DNA from: Methanofollis liminatans DSM 4140
GTDB taxonomy: Archaea; Halobacteriota; Methanomicrobia; Methanomicrobiales; Methanofollaceae
Length of the DNA stretch: 64,000 bases
NCBI RefSeq assembly: GCF_000275865.1
Contig: NZ_CM001555.1
Span: forward strand, 827,706 to 891,705
Reading direction: 5' to 3'
The notes under the pieces were generated by a model, which worked only from the letters and a program-made list of their open reading frames with translations, ran no database searches and was not told the origin of the DNA. This document shows, piece by piece, positions 52,182 to 60,895 of the stretch. A program made the position numbers and the translations under genes. Position 1 is the first letter of the stretch, and every line of letters begins with the position of its first letter.

Positions 52182-52938
52182 GGTCGTGGTCTGCGGGGCG
52201 CTCGGGAGGATGGGCACGGCGATCGGTCGCCTTGTTTCGGAATCTCCTGACCTGGAGCTCGTCGGCGGGGTCGACGTCAAGGCCGGCAGTTTCTATGGCG
52301 TCCCTGTCGTTGAGGCGGCGCGACTCGACGCCTTCCTCGAAGAGACAAAACCCGACGTGCTGATCGATTTCACTATCGCAAACGCTTCGGTCGGGAACAT
52401 CAAGGCGGCGGCCGCGCACGGGGTGGCGCTCATCGTCGGGACGACCGGGTTCTCTCCCGAGCAGCGCGAGGAGATCCGGTTGGCCGTGGAGGGGCACGTT
52501 CCCGCCGTGATATCGAGCAACTACAGTGTGGGCGTGAACATCTTCTGGACCCTGATCAGGGAGGCCGCCAGGCGCCTTCCAGAGGGCTATGATATCGAGG
52601 TGACCGAGGCCCACCACCGCTACAAGAAGGACGCCCCGAGCGGAACGGCAAAGACGATCCTTGAGATCCTCGACGAGGAGGTCGGTCCCCGCACTCATCT
52701 CCACGGGCGTGAAGGCATGATGGAGCGGGGCGACGAGATCGGCGTCCACGTGATCCGCGGCGGCGACATCGTCGGCGACCACACCGTGCTCTTTGCCGGA
52801 AACTACGAGGTGCTGGAACTCTCGCACCGCGCCTATGACCGGGGTGTCTTTGCGAGCGGGGCCGTGCGGGCGGCGGCATGGGTGATCGGCCGCAAACCCG
52901 GTATCTATGGGATGGCCGACGTTCTCAATCTCTCCTGA
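52174..52938 (+). CDS. dapB: 4-hydroxy-tetrahydrodipicolinate reductase
   Basis: Reduces hydroxytetrahydrodipicolinate with NAD(P)H. This protein of about 254 residues has the Rossmann motif CGALGRMGTAIG, VDFTIANAS-like IDFTIANASVGN, and the substrate-site IEVTEAHHRYKKDAPSGTAK including catalytic His and Lys. The ATG at 52174, inside the end of dapA, is chosen because the family starts at MIKVVVCGALGRMG; the longer frame from 52120 is not used. Confidence 0.96.
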   Translation: MIKVVVCGALGRMGTAIGRLVSESPDLELVGGVDVKAGSFYGVPVVEAARLDAFLEETKPDVLIDFTIANASVGNIKAAAAHGVALIVGTTGFSPEQREEIRLAVEGHVPAVISSNYSVGVNIFWTLIREAARRLPEGYDIEVTEAHHRYKKDAPSGTAKTILEILDEEVGPRTHLHGREGMMERGDEIGVHVIRGGDIVGDHTVLFAGNYEVLELSHRAYDRGVFASGAVRAAAWVIGRKPGIYGMADVLNLS

Positions 52939-52957
52939 GTTCGCCTGTATCGAAACC

Positions 52958-52980
52958 TATTTCTCTTTTTTTTAGAAATA
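52958..52980 (+). terminator. T-run within a short inverted repeat after dapB
   Basis: TATTTCT (52958-52964) and AGAAATA (52974-52980) flank eight consecutive T residues. It probably reduces read-through into the ferredoxin gene. Confidence 0.45.
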
Positions 52981-52999
52981 CATGGGAAGGAGAACTACT

Positions 53000-53173
53000 A
53001 TGGTAGCAGTTGTTGACCCTGATCTCTGTGTCGGTTGTGAAACCTGTGTTGATGAGTGCCCGTCTGAAGCAATCACCATGGAGGACGGCATCGCCGTCAT
53101 TGATAAGGATAATTGCGTTGACTGCGGGACCTGCGTCGATGTCTGTCCCTCGGCCGCCATCCATATGGAGTGA
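53000..53173 (+). CDS. 2[4Fe-4S] ferredoxin
   Basis: This 57-residue electron carrier has two classical cluster motifs, CVGCETCVDECP and CVDCGTCVDVCP, in a tandem fold (MVAVVDPDLCVGCETC...). AGGAG about 7 nt upstream supports the ATG at 53000; a longer frame from 52982 is less likely. It lies between dapB and asd; whether it serves the diaminopimelate genes or is an unrelated ferredoxin of the methanogenic electron economy is not clear. The 254 bp after it show no further gene. Confidence 0.93.
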   Translation: MVAVVDPDLCVGCETCVDECPSEAITMEDGIAVIDKDNCVDCGTCVDVCPSAAIHME

Positions 53174-53427
53174 AGGCTGACCGAAAGGGCGTAGGGTCAT
53201 CCTTTATGCCCTGCTCTGTTTTTTCCTGCTTCGGTCCTGTACCGTAGCATGCGCGCTTCTGCGCGTTTTCCGTCCGGGCCGTCCCTCTCCTGATGATTCT
53301 TCCTGCTCTTTCGACCTGTTTTTGATCGCGCGCGGTATCGTGAGATGCTCTCTTTGATCTGTGAAAGAAACTGGCATATTCGTGAAAGCAACCTTTTAAT
53401 AAACCTCTGGCTATAGTAATGCTATCC

Positions 53428-54444
53428 ATGATTAATGTAGGTATTCTTGGTGCCACCGGAGCCGTAGGGCAGAGATTTGTCCAGCTCCTTGCAGATCACC
53501 CCTGGTTTCGCCTCCATACCCTGACCGCCTCAGAACGTAGCGCCGGCAAGCGGTATGCCGATGTGGTGAACTGGCGGCTCGACGTCCCGTTTCCCGAATC
53601 GGTCGGCGACCTGACGGTCAGCCCCACCACCGCCGAGGCGGTGAAGGACTGTGATATCGTCTTCTCTGCGCTCCCGGCCGATGTGGCGCAGGGCATTGAA
53701 GAGGATGTGGCCGCGAACGGTGTCGGCGTCTGCTCGAACGCGAGTTCGCACCGCATGGACCCTGACGTGCCGCTCGTCATCGCGGAAGTGAACCCGGATC
53801 ATCTCGGGCTCATCGACGTGCAGCATGACCGCGGGCGGGACGGCTTCATCGTGACCAATCCGAACTGCTCGACGATCATGCTCACCCTCGCCCTCGAGCC
53901 CCTGCGGACGTTTGGCTTCTCGTCGGTTCAGGTGGCGACGATGCAGGCGATCTCAGGCGCCGGTTTCAATGGCGTGGCCGCGATGGATATCTATGACAAC
54001 GTCGTCCCCTTCATCAGAAGCGAGGAGGAGAAGATGGCGACGGAGCCGCGAAAGATCATGGGTTCTTTTGACGGCTCAGGCGTGGAAATGGCGCCCTTCT
54101 CGGTGAGCGCATGCTGCAACAGGGTGCCGGTGATCGACGGCCATACGCTTTCTGTGTGGGTGGATATCGACCGACCCCTCGATGAGGTTAGAAAGGCATT
54201 CCTTGAGTATGCGGCACCGTTCTCAGGGCTGCCCACGCAGCCTGCAAAGTCGGTCGAGTACTTTGACCAGCCCGACCGCCCGCAGCCAAGGCTCGACCGC
54301 AACCGGGGCAGGGGCATGACGGTTTCTGTCGGAAGGTTGCGTGAAGGGGTGCGCTTTACGGCGCTCGGCCACAACACCATCCGCGGCGCGGCCGGGGCCT
54401 CCGTCCTGAACGCTGAATTAATCTATATGAAGAAGTATCTCTGA
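53428..54444 (+). CDS. asd: Aspartate-semialdehyde dehydrogenase
   Basis: Makes aspartate semialdehyde for lysine, threonine and methionine. The protein of about 338 residues opens MINVGILGATGAVGQRFVQL, has the catalytic cysteine in NPNCSTIMLTLALEPL, the substrate segment QAISGAGFNGVAAMD, and VSACCNRVPVIDGHTLSVWV near the active-site His. It belongs to the archaeal/fungal type. A TATA-like CTTTTAATAAACC lies at about 53392-53404; ATG at 53428 or 53419 are both possible. Confidence 0.95.
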   Translation: MINVGILGATGAVGQRFVQLLADHPWFRLHTLTASERSAGKRYADVVNWRLDVPFPESVGDLTVSPTTAEAVKDCDIVFSALPADVAQGIEEDVAANGVGVCSNASSHRMDPDVPLVIAEVNPDHLGLIDVQHDRGRDGFIVTNPNCSTIMLTLALEPLRTFGFSSVQVATMQAISGAGFNGVAAMDIYDNVVPFIRSEEEKMATEPRKIMGSFDGSGVEMAPFSVSACCNRVPVIDGHTLSVWVDIDRPLDEVRKAFLEYAAPFSGLPTQPAKSVEYFDQPDRPQPRLDRNRGRGMTVSVGRLREGVRFTALGHNTIRGAAGASVLNAELIYMKKYL

Positions 54445-54471
54445 TAGACTATCAGCAGAGAGAGGTGGACA

Positions 54472-54750
54472 ATGTTGAAGGACAACACAGTATTCGTTGG
54501 AAACAAACCGGTCATGAACTATGTGCTTGCAGTCGTCACCCAGTTCAACAACGGCGCAGATGAAGTGGCCATAAAAGCCAGGGGCAAGGCAATCTCCCGG
54601 GCAGTCGACACGGCCGAAATAGCAATCAACCGTTTTCTTGAGGGAGTTGCAAAAAAAGAGATTCTTACTGGGACCGAGATGATCGACACAGACACCGGAA
54701 AGACCAATGTGTCCAGCATTGAGATCGTGCTCTCCCAGCAGCTCCGCTGA
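54472..54750 (+). CDS. Alba family DNA/RNA-binding chromatin protein
   Basis: This 92-residue archaeal Alba protein coats DNA and RNA. The N-terminal [20 protein letters not shown] includes the lysine known to be acetylated in relatives. [20 protein letters not shown] and the C-terminal [10 protein letters not shown] match the fold. GAGAGG (54459-54464), 7 nt before the ATG, is the ribosome binding site. It sits alone after asd. Confidence 0.93.
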   Translation: MLKDNTVFVGNKPVMNYVLAVVTQFNNGADEVAIKARGKAISRAVDTAEIAINRFLEGVAKKEILTGTEMIDTDTGKTNVSSIEIVLSQQLR

Positions 54751-54817
54751 GGGGAGAAAACCAACCCTTTTTTCCCGACCAGAAAGGATATATGATCTCC
54801 TTCAGAGAAGATCGTAT

Positions 54818-55264
54818 ATGCAATCTCTGACGCGCTGCCTTGTGATCCTGCTCTTCATCGCGGCACTTGCCGTCCCTGCGGCTGCTGCGGAGAACAGGTA
54901 CGGTTATATCACAGTCCAGAGCGTCGATATCGCGCTTGCCAATCAGGATGCCACGGTGACGCTGAATTATACGATCGACGAAGGCATCCAGCTCCTTGTA
55001 CAGTTCCTTGGCATGAGCGATCTCCGCACGAAGGTGCTCACGATCGCAAACTTCGAGAACGCGGAGATCATGGAGATCGATATGGATCATGCCGTCATCC
55101 GGGTGGCCGGGGCAGGTCTCGATTACGGCGACGGGGCATACTGGTTCCCGAAGCACGATTTCGGCGCGGTGATCCCCCTTATGACGGTGAGTTCGCCTCA
55201 GGACTCCCGCACTTTTGTCAACATGAGCGAGTTCCCCCGGGGAATGGGGTATTTCAGGGCGTAA
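54818..55264 (+). CDS. Secreted protein of unknown function
   Basis: This 148-residue protein has a cleavable-looking signal peptide (residues 1-23, LVILLFIAALAVPAAAAE) followed by a beta-rich domain (YITVQSVDIALANQDATVTL). No motif is recognised. The ATG at 54818 directly precedes the signal; a long in-frame extension upstream is ignored. It is convergent with the DUF373 gene and overlaps its end by 11 bp. Confidence 0.75.
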   Translation: MQSLTRCLVILLFIAALAVPAAAAENRYGYITVQSVDIALANQDATVTLNYTIDEGIQLLVQFLGMSDLRTKVLTIANFENAEIMEIDMDHAVIRVAGAGLDYGDGAYWFPKHDFGAVIPLMTVSSPQDSRTFVNMSEFPRGMGYFRA

Positions 55265-56411
55265 CCGCGTTTCTGATAACTTCTTCCTCTTTTTCTTTCT
55301 TTTCAATCCAGCGGTTGACGACCGACTGGATGTAGACGCCGGCGAAGGCCAGGACAAGTCCGCCGATCATCGCAAAGACGGCGTACTGGATCCCGATCAC
55401 GTCCTTGAACGGGAAATTTTCGATATCTGAAAGGGAGAGCATGTAGATGCTGATCCCATAGATGATGATCCCGATGGCGCTGATAAAGAAGGGGAGGACG
55501 ATCACCCTGCCAAGGTCGTGGGTCTCGTTGAGGTAGACGTCGATGATCCGCCCGATCGAGCCGATGAGCCCGGCCGCCGTGAACCATCCGATCGCCCCGT
55601 AGGCGAAGGTAAGAACGTAAAAGAGGAGGCCCTCGTCAGAATAGTAGACGAGGAGGCTATAGAGCCCGATGATGATGCCGACGATCACAAACAGGATCGC
55701 CGTGATATAGGAGACAAAGGTGACCCTGCCCCGGCGCAGGGCGACCTGGAGGGAGGTGATGGTGTAGCCGAAGAACTCGTCGAAACCGAGACCTTTGAAG
55801 AGGAGGTAGAATCCAATCGCCCCGACGACGACGATCGTCGCTCCTTCTGGATAGCCGATGAGGTAGGCGATCGCGTAGATGAGCATGCCGAGCCCGACCG
55901 GGATCAGGACCGTCCGCGCGACCTTCGGGTCGTCGAGGAGTTTTTTTATGATATAATAGGTGCCTTCGAGGTTTGGCATCTGGGCGACGATCACCCGCCG
56001 AATCCCGCTCACCGGAAGGCGCGACTGTATGATCGGCAGGACATACTCGTCTTCGACGCCGTCTGATATGAGGATGCAGGATGAAGCGCGGGTCTTTTCC
56101 AGGACTCTGTCGAGGTCGTCGCCGATCTTGCGGTCGCCTTCGAGCATATGCATGTGGTCTCCGGTCAGGATGACGACTTCGACCTCTTCTCCCCGTCCCA
56201 CAAGTTCGTCGTGGGTCTTTACGGCCTGGAAGATGGCATTGACGTCTGAATCCTCTGGGTCGGCCAGAGCGAGCGTGCTTGCTGCATCGAGACATGCCGC
56301 TCGCCCGATTATCGGGCTCCTGACGCCTGCCTTGTAGCCGAGGTCGTCGTCCCGATCGATACAGAGGATAAGAGTCCTGCCGCTAACCATCTGATTAGAA
56401 ATTATCTTCAA
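55254..56411 (-). CDS. DUF373 family membrane protein
   Basis: This 385-residue archaeal protein has a soluble N-terminal domain (about 1-165) with TLILCIDRDDDLGYKAGVRS and VVILTGDHMHMLEGDRKIGD, then six or seven membrane helices to the C-terminus with a short charged tail (EKKEKEEEVIRN). DUF373 is found mainly in archaea and its reaction is unknown; the nucleotide-binding-like Asp-rich motif suggests ligand binding. It is convergent with the secreted protein gene. Confidence 0.85.
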   Translation of the reverse strand: MKIISNQMVSGRTLILCIDRDDDLGYKAGVRSPIIGRAACLDAASTLALADPEDSDVNAIFQAVKTHDELVGRGEEVEVVILTGDHMHMLEGDRKIGDDLDRVLEKTRASSCILISDGVEDEYVLPIIQSRLPVSGIRRVIVAQMPNLEGTYYIIKKLLDDPKVARTVLIPVGLGMLIYAIAYLIGYPEGATIVVVGAIGFYLLFKGLGFDEFFGYTITSLQVALRRGRVTFVSYITAILFVIVGIIIGLYSLLVYYSDEGLLFYVLTFAYGAIGWFTAAGLIGSIGRIIDVYLNETHDLGRVIVLPFFISAIGIIIYGISIYMLSLSDIENFPFKDVIGIQYAVFAMIGGLVLAFAGVYIQSVVNRWIEKKEKEEEVIRNAVTP

Positions 56412-56449
56412 ACTAATAAATAATTGCTAGAAGGTCGAAAAAAAGATTA

Positions 56450-57313
56450 TTAAAGAAGTTTGGAGCGCTGCAGGAGAAGGATGTCGTCGGTGGTGAGTTT
56501 CTCGCCGCCCTTGAAGAGCTGGAAGATCCGTTCGGCTTCCTGGCGGACTTCACGCTGCTCCTTGGTGACCTTCGTCTTCTTCTTCTTGTTGCGCAGTCCG
56601 GAGATGACTTTGTCATAGTCCCGCAGCTCTTTCTGGCAGGTGATGAAGGCCTGGTGCTCTTCGTCAGCCGCCTCCTGTGCTTCTACAAAGCTCTTGTGCT
56701 CGGCGTCGGCCGCCTCGCGCGACTGGTCTGCCTTGCGGTAGAACTCCACCATCAGGTCGTGGTGCTTCTGTGCGAGTTCAGCGATATTGGTGACGGTGTC
56801 GTGGATGTCGGACGCTTCTTTTCTGAGGTCGCGGGCTGTCTGGAGTTTGGTCTTGAGCTCTTTATTCTGCTCAAGTTCGTCTTCCTGCTCCTTGATGGCG
56901 GCCTTCATGTGCTTGATCTTGTCGATCAGCTCGCGCTCTTTGTCGGTGGAGAAGACTTCGGTCTGCTGCCGGAACTCCATCGATTCGATCTGCCGCTGGA
57001 TTTCCTTGATGCTTGAACTCTTCTGGAAGGCCGAGTGGTCCTTTTTAAAAGACTCGATCTCTTCAAAATATTCGTTGGCCTTCGCGTTGAGCTCGTTTCT
57101 CTTCTCCTTGAGCGCCTGGACCTCGTTGTTGTATTGGTCGCGGAGCTCCTTGTTTTTCTGCGCTTCCTCGACGAACTCCCGGGTCTGACCGTTGAGTTTA
57201 TTTCGCTCTCGTGCGTGGGTGCTGGCCGCAGCATTCAGTTCATTACGCCTGTTTTTGTGTTGTTCAGACTCAGAAAGTGCTTTTTTTCTCTTTTCGATCA
57301 GTTCGTCCAACAT
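56450..57313 (-). CDS. Coiled-coil protein (COG1340-like)
   Basis: This 287-residue protein is almost entirely heptad-patterned coiled coil (residues 1-230, Glu/Lys/Gln-rich, for example QALKEKRNELNAKANEYFEE) with a short globular end around FQLFKGGEKLTTDDILLLQ. It matches the archaeal COG1340 group of uncharacterised coiled-coil proteins. Role unknown; possibly structural, binding other proteins. It is upstream of the DUF373 gene on the same strand, separated by 38 bp. Confidence 0.85.
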   Translation of the reverse strand: MLDELIEKRKKALSESEQHKNRRNELNAAASTHARERNKLNGQTREFVEEAQKNKELRDQYNNEVQALKEKRNELNAKANEYFEEIESFKKDHSAFQKSSSIKEIQRQIESMEFRQQTEVFSTDKERELIDKIKHMKAAIKEQEDELEQNKELKTKLQTARDLRKEASDIHDTVTNIAELAQKHHDLMVEFYRKADQSREAADAEHKSFVEAQEAADEEHQAFITCQKELRDYDKVISGLRNKKKKTKVTKEQREVRQEAERIFQLFKGGEKLTTDDILLLQRSKLL

Positions 57314-57713
57314 GCTCTACCAATCCTCAAATTTCAATACCAGTGTATATGCGCCATCGGGCTCTGATGCACGGGAACACCTGCAGGAAGACGAGGTAAT
57401 ACAGAGGAAAATGATACAACAAAAGATACCTTCCGGACCAGGGGTGTGTATCCTCTGATTCGTGTGGTCACAACGCTGTTCATAGTGTTCAACTCCGATA
57501 CCCTCAGGAGGCGACCGGCGAAGCCGGCGTGTCCAATTGCACCGTGGTGATCCGCGATGGGTTATACCAGGATTTCTAACAAATTGGGGTTTTCAACGTA
57601 TTAATGTTTTCGCAGGGCCTCGGGCGATCCGGCCGTCTCAGCGGGGTTTTGCAGGCATGAGCGTACGCTCTCTTGCCGCGCCCGGGAGAAAAACACCGTT
57701 CTCAAAAAAAAGA
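57314..57713. other. 400-bp intergenic region
   Basis: I see no gene. A TATA-like GCATATACACTGG lies on the minus strand near 57342-57352 for the coiled-coil gene. At the right end TTTTTTTT just past the ftsZ stop (57704-57712) is its terminator. The rest is GC-rich without repeats that I can recognise. Confidence 0.5.
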
Positions 57714-58853
57714 TCAGAGGAAGTCGATCAGGTGTCCGCTGGTGCGGTCGCCTGCCATATTTCGCTGCTGGCCGCCGCGTCCTGTCGCCATCGGCTGTGC
57801 CACAGGCTGATAATTGCCGCGGTGACCGCCAAGGATCTGAGCGCTCTTGACGCCGGTCATGATTGCCATCACCCTGACCTTGCCCTCGTAGTCATTGTTC
57901 ACGCGCGCACCCCAGATCACGTCGGCGTGCGGGTCGAGCTCGTAGGTGAGCGAGCTTGCGATCTCCTCGGCGTCCTGGAGGGTGAGGTCGCTGCCGCCGG
58001 TGATGTGGATCAGGCTGCCGGTTGCCCCGCGGTAGTCGATGTCAAGGAGCGGGTGGGAGAGGCACTCGTGGACGACGCTCTCTGCCTTGTTCTGCTGTTT
58101 GCTCTCGCCCACAAGCATGCAGGCGACGCCGCCCTTGCTCATGATCGCCCTGACGTCTGCATAGTCAATGTTGATCAGGGAGGGCTGGGTGATCGTCTCT
58201 GAGATGCCCTTGACCGTCTCGGCAATGAGCTGGTCCATCACCGAGAATGCCTGCCCGAGGGGGAGGTTGGGGACATAGTTGATGAGCCTGTTGTTGTCCA
58301 GAACGATGACCGAGTCCGCGCTGCTGCTGAGCTGCTGGAGCCCTTCCTCTGCACGGAGGAGTCTGGCCTTCTCGACCTGGAAGGGATAACTGACCATCCC
58401 GACAACGATGGCGCCCTGCTCTTTGGCGATCTGCGCCACAACGGGAGCCACACCGGTACCTGTGCCGCCGCCCATACCTGCCGTGATGAAACAGAGGTCT
58501 GCTGTCTCGAGGAGCTTTTCAAGAGTCGGCCGTGCCATCTCGGCCGCCCTCTTGCCGACGTCGGGGAATCCGCCGGCACCAAGGCCCTTGGTGAGAGACT
58601 TGCCTATGAGGACGCGCTTGTCGGCCTGGATCATGTCCAGGTGCTGCTTGTCGGTGTTGACCGCAATGGTCTCCGCTCCTGACACCTGCATGTGATAGAG
58701 CCTGTTGATGGTGTTGTTGCCGGCGCCGCCGCACCCGACGATGACGATGCGTGGCTGGCCGAGGAAATCATCCTCATCGCCAATGATGCCGTCCCTGTTC
58801 TTTCCTCGTTCGATCTCTGCGTTTTTCATCGCTTCGTTTATGATGGTCTGCAT
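57714..58853 (-). CDS. ftsZ: Cell division protein FtsZ
   Basis: This 379-residue tubulin-like GTPase forms the archaeal division ring. The N-terminal extension of about 33 residues precedes [16 protein letters not shown], the tubulin signature GGGTGTG is at residues 128-134, [10 protein letters not shown] is the nucleotide loop, and the T7-type catalytic region lies in [14 protein letters not shown] Gly-rich tail ends with GHLIDFL, a possible partner-binding peptide. It follows a ribbon-helix-helix gene by 10 bp, the arrangement of cdrS-ftsZ2 in haloarchaea; FtsZ1 versus FtsZ2 cannot be settled here. Confidence 0.96.
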   Translation of the reverse strand: MQTIINEAMKNAEIERGKNRDGIIGDEDDFLGQPRIVIVGCGGAGNNTINRLYHMQVSGAETIAVNTDKQHLDMIQADKRVLIGKSLTKGLGAGGFPDVGKRAAEMARPTLEKLLETADLCFITAGMGGGTGTGVAPVVAQIAKEQGAIVVGMVSYPFQVEKARLLRAEEGLQQLSSSADSVIVLDNNRLINYVPNLPLGQAFSVMDQLIAETVKGISETITQPSLINIDYADVRAIMSKGGVACMLVGESKQQNKAESVVHECLSHPLLDIDYRGATGSLIHITGGSDLTLQDAEEIASSLTYELDPHADVIWGARVNNDYEGKVRVMAIMTGVKSAQILGGHRGNYQPVAQPMATGRGGQQRNMAGDRTSGHLIDFL

Positions 58854-58863
58854 TCATTGCCTC

Positions 58864-59040
58864 CTAAACCTTGAATGACACCTGGTCGCTTTCCCTCATC
58901 GCCCGATCTCCGCGCCTCTCGACTAACTCACGTACCGCGTGTCGTACCGCCTCTGACACGGTGGGAAATTCGCCACTATCGACAAGTCGTTGAAGCATTT
59001 CGACCTGCTGCCGGGGGAGTCTGATCGTGATCCGTTCCAT
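58864..59040 (-). CDS. Ribbon-helix-helix regulator, CdrS-like
   Basis: This DNA-binding protein of 58 residues has the RHH fold: a beta-strand MERITIRLPRQQVEMLQRLV and helices DSGEFPTVSEAVRHAVREL. In haloarchaea the short RHH protein CdrS lies next to ftsZ2 and controls division genes; this gene abuts ftsZ in the same order. The ATG at 59040 has GAGG 7 nt upstream; a TTG at 59064 would add eight residues. Its upstream region carries a striking inverted repeat, so autoregulation is likely. Confidence 0.85.
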   Translation of the reverse strand: MERITIRLPRQQVEMLQRLVDSGEFPTVSEAVRHAVRELVERRGDRAMRESDQVSFKV

Positions 59041-59056
59041 CTTCTGCCTCGGGGGA

Positions 59057-59116
59057 TCTGACAAATGGCTGGCAATTGTCTGCCAATTGTCAGACAGAAT
59101 GATGCCTTCTGTCTGA
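59057..59116 (-). promoter_or_regulatory. Candidate operator cluster upstream of the RHH-ftsZ operon
   Basis: TCAGACAGAA (59090-59099) and TTCTGTCTGA (59107-59116) form a perfect 10-bp inverted repeat with a 7-nt spacer. TCTGACAAATGG (59057-59068) and two CAATTGTC copies (59073-59080 and 59085-59092) repeat parts of the same motif. The cluster lies between the TATA box (59151-59160) and the ATG. Confidence 0.7.
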
Positions 59117-59150
59117 TCGGTGCGCCAGACTAATCAACTAACTCCTGTAT

Positions 59151-59160
59151 GGGTTATAAA
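59151..59160 (-). promoter_or_regulatory. TATA box of the RHH-ftsZ operon
   Basis: On the minus strand TTTATAACCC is about 110 bp before the ATG at 59040, so transcription starting about 25 bp later would leave an 85-90-nt leader containing the repeated motifs. Confidence 0.55.
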
Positions 59161-59234
59161 TATTGCGATTTTATTTTTTTTGAAAGAGTATTGTTATATG
59201 CGATGGACTCGCAAATTTGCGATATACTGATTCT

Positions 59235-60230
59235 ATGTCCAGAAATAACCCCGGAAAGGTGATCCATGGCGGTACGGTGCGCTGGCATCAGAGGCACTCC
59301 ACGGAAAAGATCCTCGATTTCAGTGCGAACCTCAATCCCTTTCCTCCCAATGTCCCTCTCGAGTTTGATGCAGGTGCCATTGGCGCCTATCCCGACGACC
59401 GATATGAAACCCTCAAAGAGGCAATATCGGGAGTATTTCGGCGCGATCCCGAAGAGATCGCCGTCGGAAACGGATCGGTGGAGGTGATCCGCACCTATTG
59501 CACCTCGACACTTGGCGCCGGGGACCGTGCGGCCATTTTTGAGCCGACGTTTGGCGAGTACGGTATGGCCGTCCGCCTCTGCGGGGGCGAGATCACATCA
59601 GATCCTGCCGGCGCTGCGGTCAGATTCCTCTGCAATCCCAACAACCCGGACGGTGCGCTCACGCCGCGCACGACCGTGCTGGCCATCCTCGACGAACTCA
59701 AACCGGGCCAGAGGCTTTTTGTGGACGAGGCCTTCATCGAACTCTCCGACCCCGCGGCGAGCGTCTCCGACATCAGAGATCCGGCCCTCTTTGTTTCACG
59801 CTCCATCACCAAATCTTTTGCCGTCCCCGGCCTTCGGTTCGGCTTCGGTTTCGGCGATCCTGACCTTGTTGCCGAGATGGAGACAAGGCGTCTCCCCTGG
59901 ACGGTGAATGCATGCGCAGAGACCTTCACGATCGCCGCCCTCGAACATTACCATGACCTCGAGGAGTCGAGGCGCCTGATCCGCGCCGAGCGTGCATGGC
60001 TTGAAGGTGCCTTCAAGCGCATCGGTCTCTCTCCTCTCCCTTCCTCGGCGAATTATCTCCTCGTTCCCCTGCCATGCGAGGCGGCGGCGGTCTGTGCGGC
60101 CCTCTCTGACCGCAGGATCCTTGTGCGGGACTGCACCTCGTTCGGGCTTCCGAAGGCGATCAGGGTGGCGGTGCGGACCCGTGAGGAGAACAGGATTCTG
60201 ATGGAGGCCTTCCCTGCATGCTTGCCCTGA
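59235..60230 (+). CDS. Threonine-phosphate decarboxylase CobD/histidinol-phosphate aminotransferase-like
   Basis: This is a PLP-dependent fold-type I enzyme of about 331 residues. The N-terminal HGGTVRWHQRHSTEKILDFS and ANLNPFPPN match CobD, which makes aminopropanol phosphate for the cobalamin nucleotide loop. The PLP site is SRSITKSFAVPGLRFGF with the lysine in TKSF. FLCNPNNPDG is the cofactor-ring loop. It is coupled to cobY (13-bp overlap), which strongly supports the cobalamin role over histidine synthesis. It is divergent from the RHH-ftsZ operon. Confidence 0.88.
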   Translation: MSRNNPGKVIHGGTVRWHQRHSTEKILDFSANLNPFPPNVPLEFDAGAIGAYPDDRYETLKEAISGVFRRDPEEIAVGNGSVEVIRTYCTSTLGAGDRAAIFEPTFGEYGMAVRLCGGEITSDPAGAAVRFLCNPNNPDGALTPRTTVLAILDELKPGQRLFVDEAFIELSDPAASVSDIRDPALFVSRSITKSFAVPGLRFGFGFGDPDLVAEMETRRLPWTVNACAETFTIAALEHYHDLEESRRLIRAERAWLEGAFKRIGLSPLPSSANYLLVPLPCEAAAVCAALSDRRILVRDCTSFGLPKAIRVAVRTREENRILMEAFPACLP

Positions 60231-60847
60231 TCCTCGCCGGGGGGCTTGGTTCACGTCTTAATATGGGAGAGAAACCTCTGGTCCAGGTCTGTGGGACGCC
60301 GATGATCGAGTACGTGATCAGGGCCTTCTCGGGCTGCGGGCACCGGGTGATCGTCGTCGGTTCGCCAAAGACCCCCTTCACCCGAAACTGGTGCCGGGCG
60401 CATGGCATCGATCTCTATCCTGCTTCTGGCCGGGGATATGTGGAGGACATCGTGGAGGCCGTCACCGAGATCGGCGAGGACGGACCGGTCTGCACTTCGG
60501 TGTCGGATATCCCCTGTGTCGATCCCGGTATTGTGGGGCGTATAATGGATGCCTATCTTGAGGTAGGCACACCTGCGCTCTCGACCTGGGTGCCGTCCTC
60601 CCTCTGCCGCGGTTCGGCCCTCAGGTGTTCGTACCGGGAATCGATCGGCGGCGTGCCCGCATGCCCTGCCGGGATAAACATCCTCAAGGGCGACCTGATC
60701 GAAGAGGAGCAGGCAGAGCATAAACTCCTTCTTGAGGAACCGGCCCTCGCCCTCAATGTGAACACCCCGGAGGATCTCGCCCTTGCGGCGCGCATCCTCT
60801 GCCCGGCTTCCGGCGGATCGGCCGGCGGTCAGGGACACCGATCCTGA
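60218..60847 (+). CDS. cobY: GTP:adenosylcobinamide-phosphate guanylyltransferase
   Basis: Activates adenosylcobinamide phosphate with GTP late in cobalamin synthesis; archaea use CobY in place of bacterial CobU. The 209 residues have the nucleotidyltransferase signature LILAGGLGSRLNMGEKPLVQ, then VIEYV-like GTPMIEYVIRAF, TSVSDIPCVDP and NVNTPEDLALAARI. Length and motifs are those of the family. The start overlaps the end of cobD. Confidence 0.92.
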   Translation: MLALILAGGLGSRLNMGEKPLVQVCGTPMIEYVIRAFSGCGHRVIVVGSPKTPFTRNWCRAHGIDLYPASGRGYVEDIVEAVTEIGEDGPVCTSVSDIPCVDPGIVGRIMDAYLEVGTPALSTWVPSSLCRGSALRCSYRESIGGVPACPAGINILKGDLIEEEQAEHKLLLEEPALALNVNTPEDLALAARILCPASGGSAGGQGHRS

Positions 60848-60895
60848 TTTTTATCCGGACGAAAGCATATTATCCTCCCAAACCGACATTTCTCT

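Noticed and set aside
57314-57713. Non-coding RNA between the coiled-coil gene and ftsZ
   Set aside because: No conserved structure or terminator-bounded unit could be recognised by eye.
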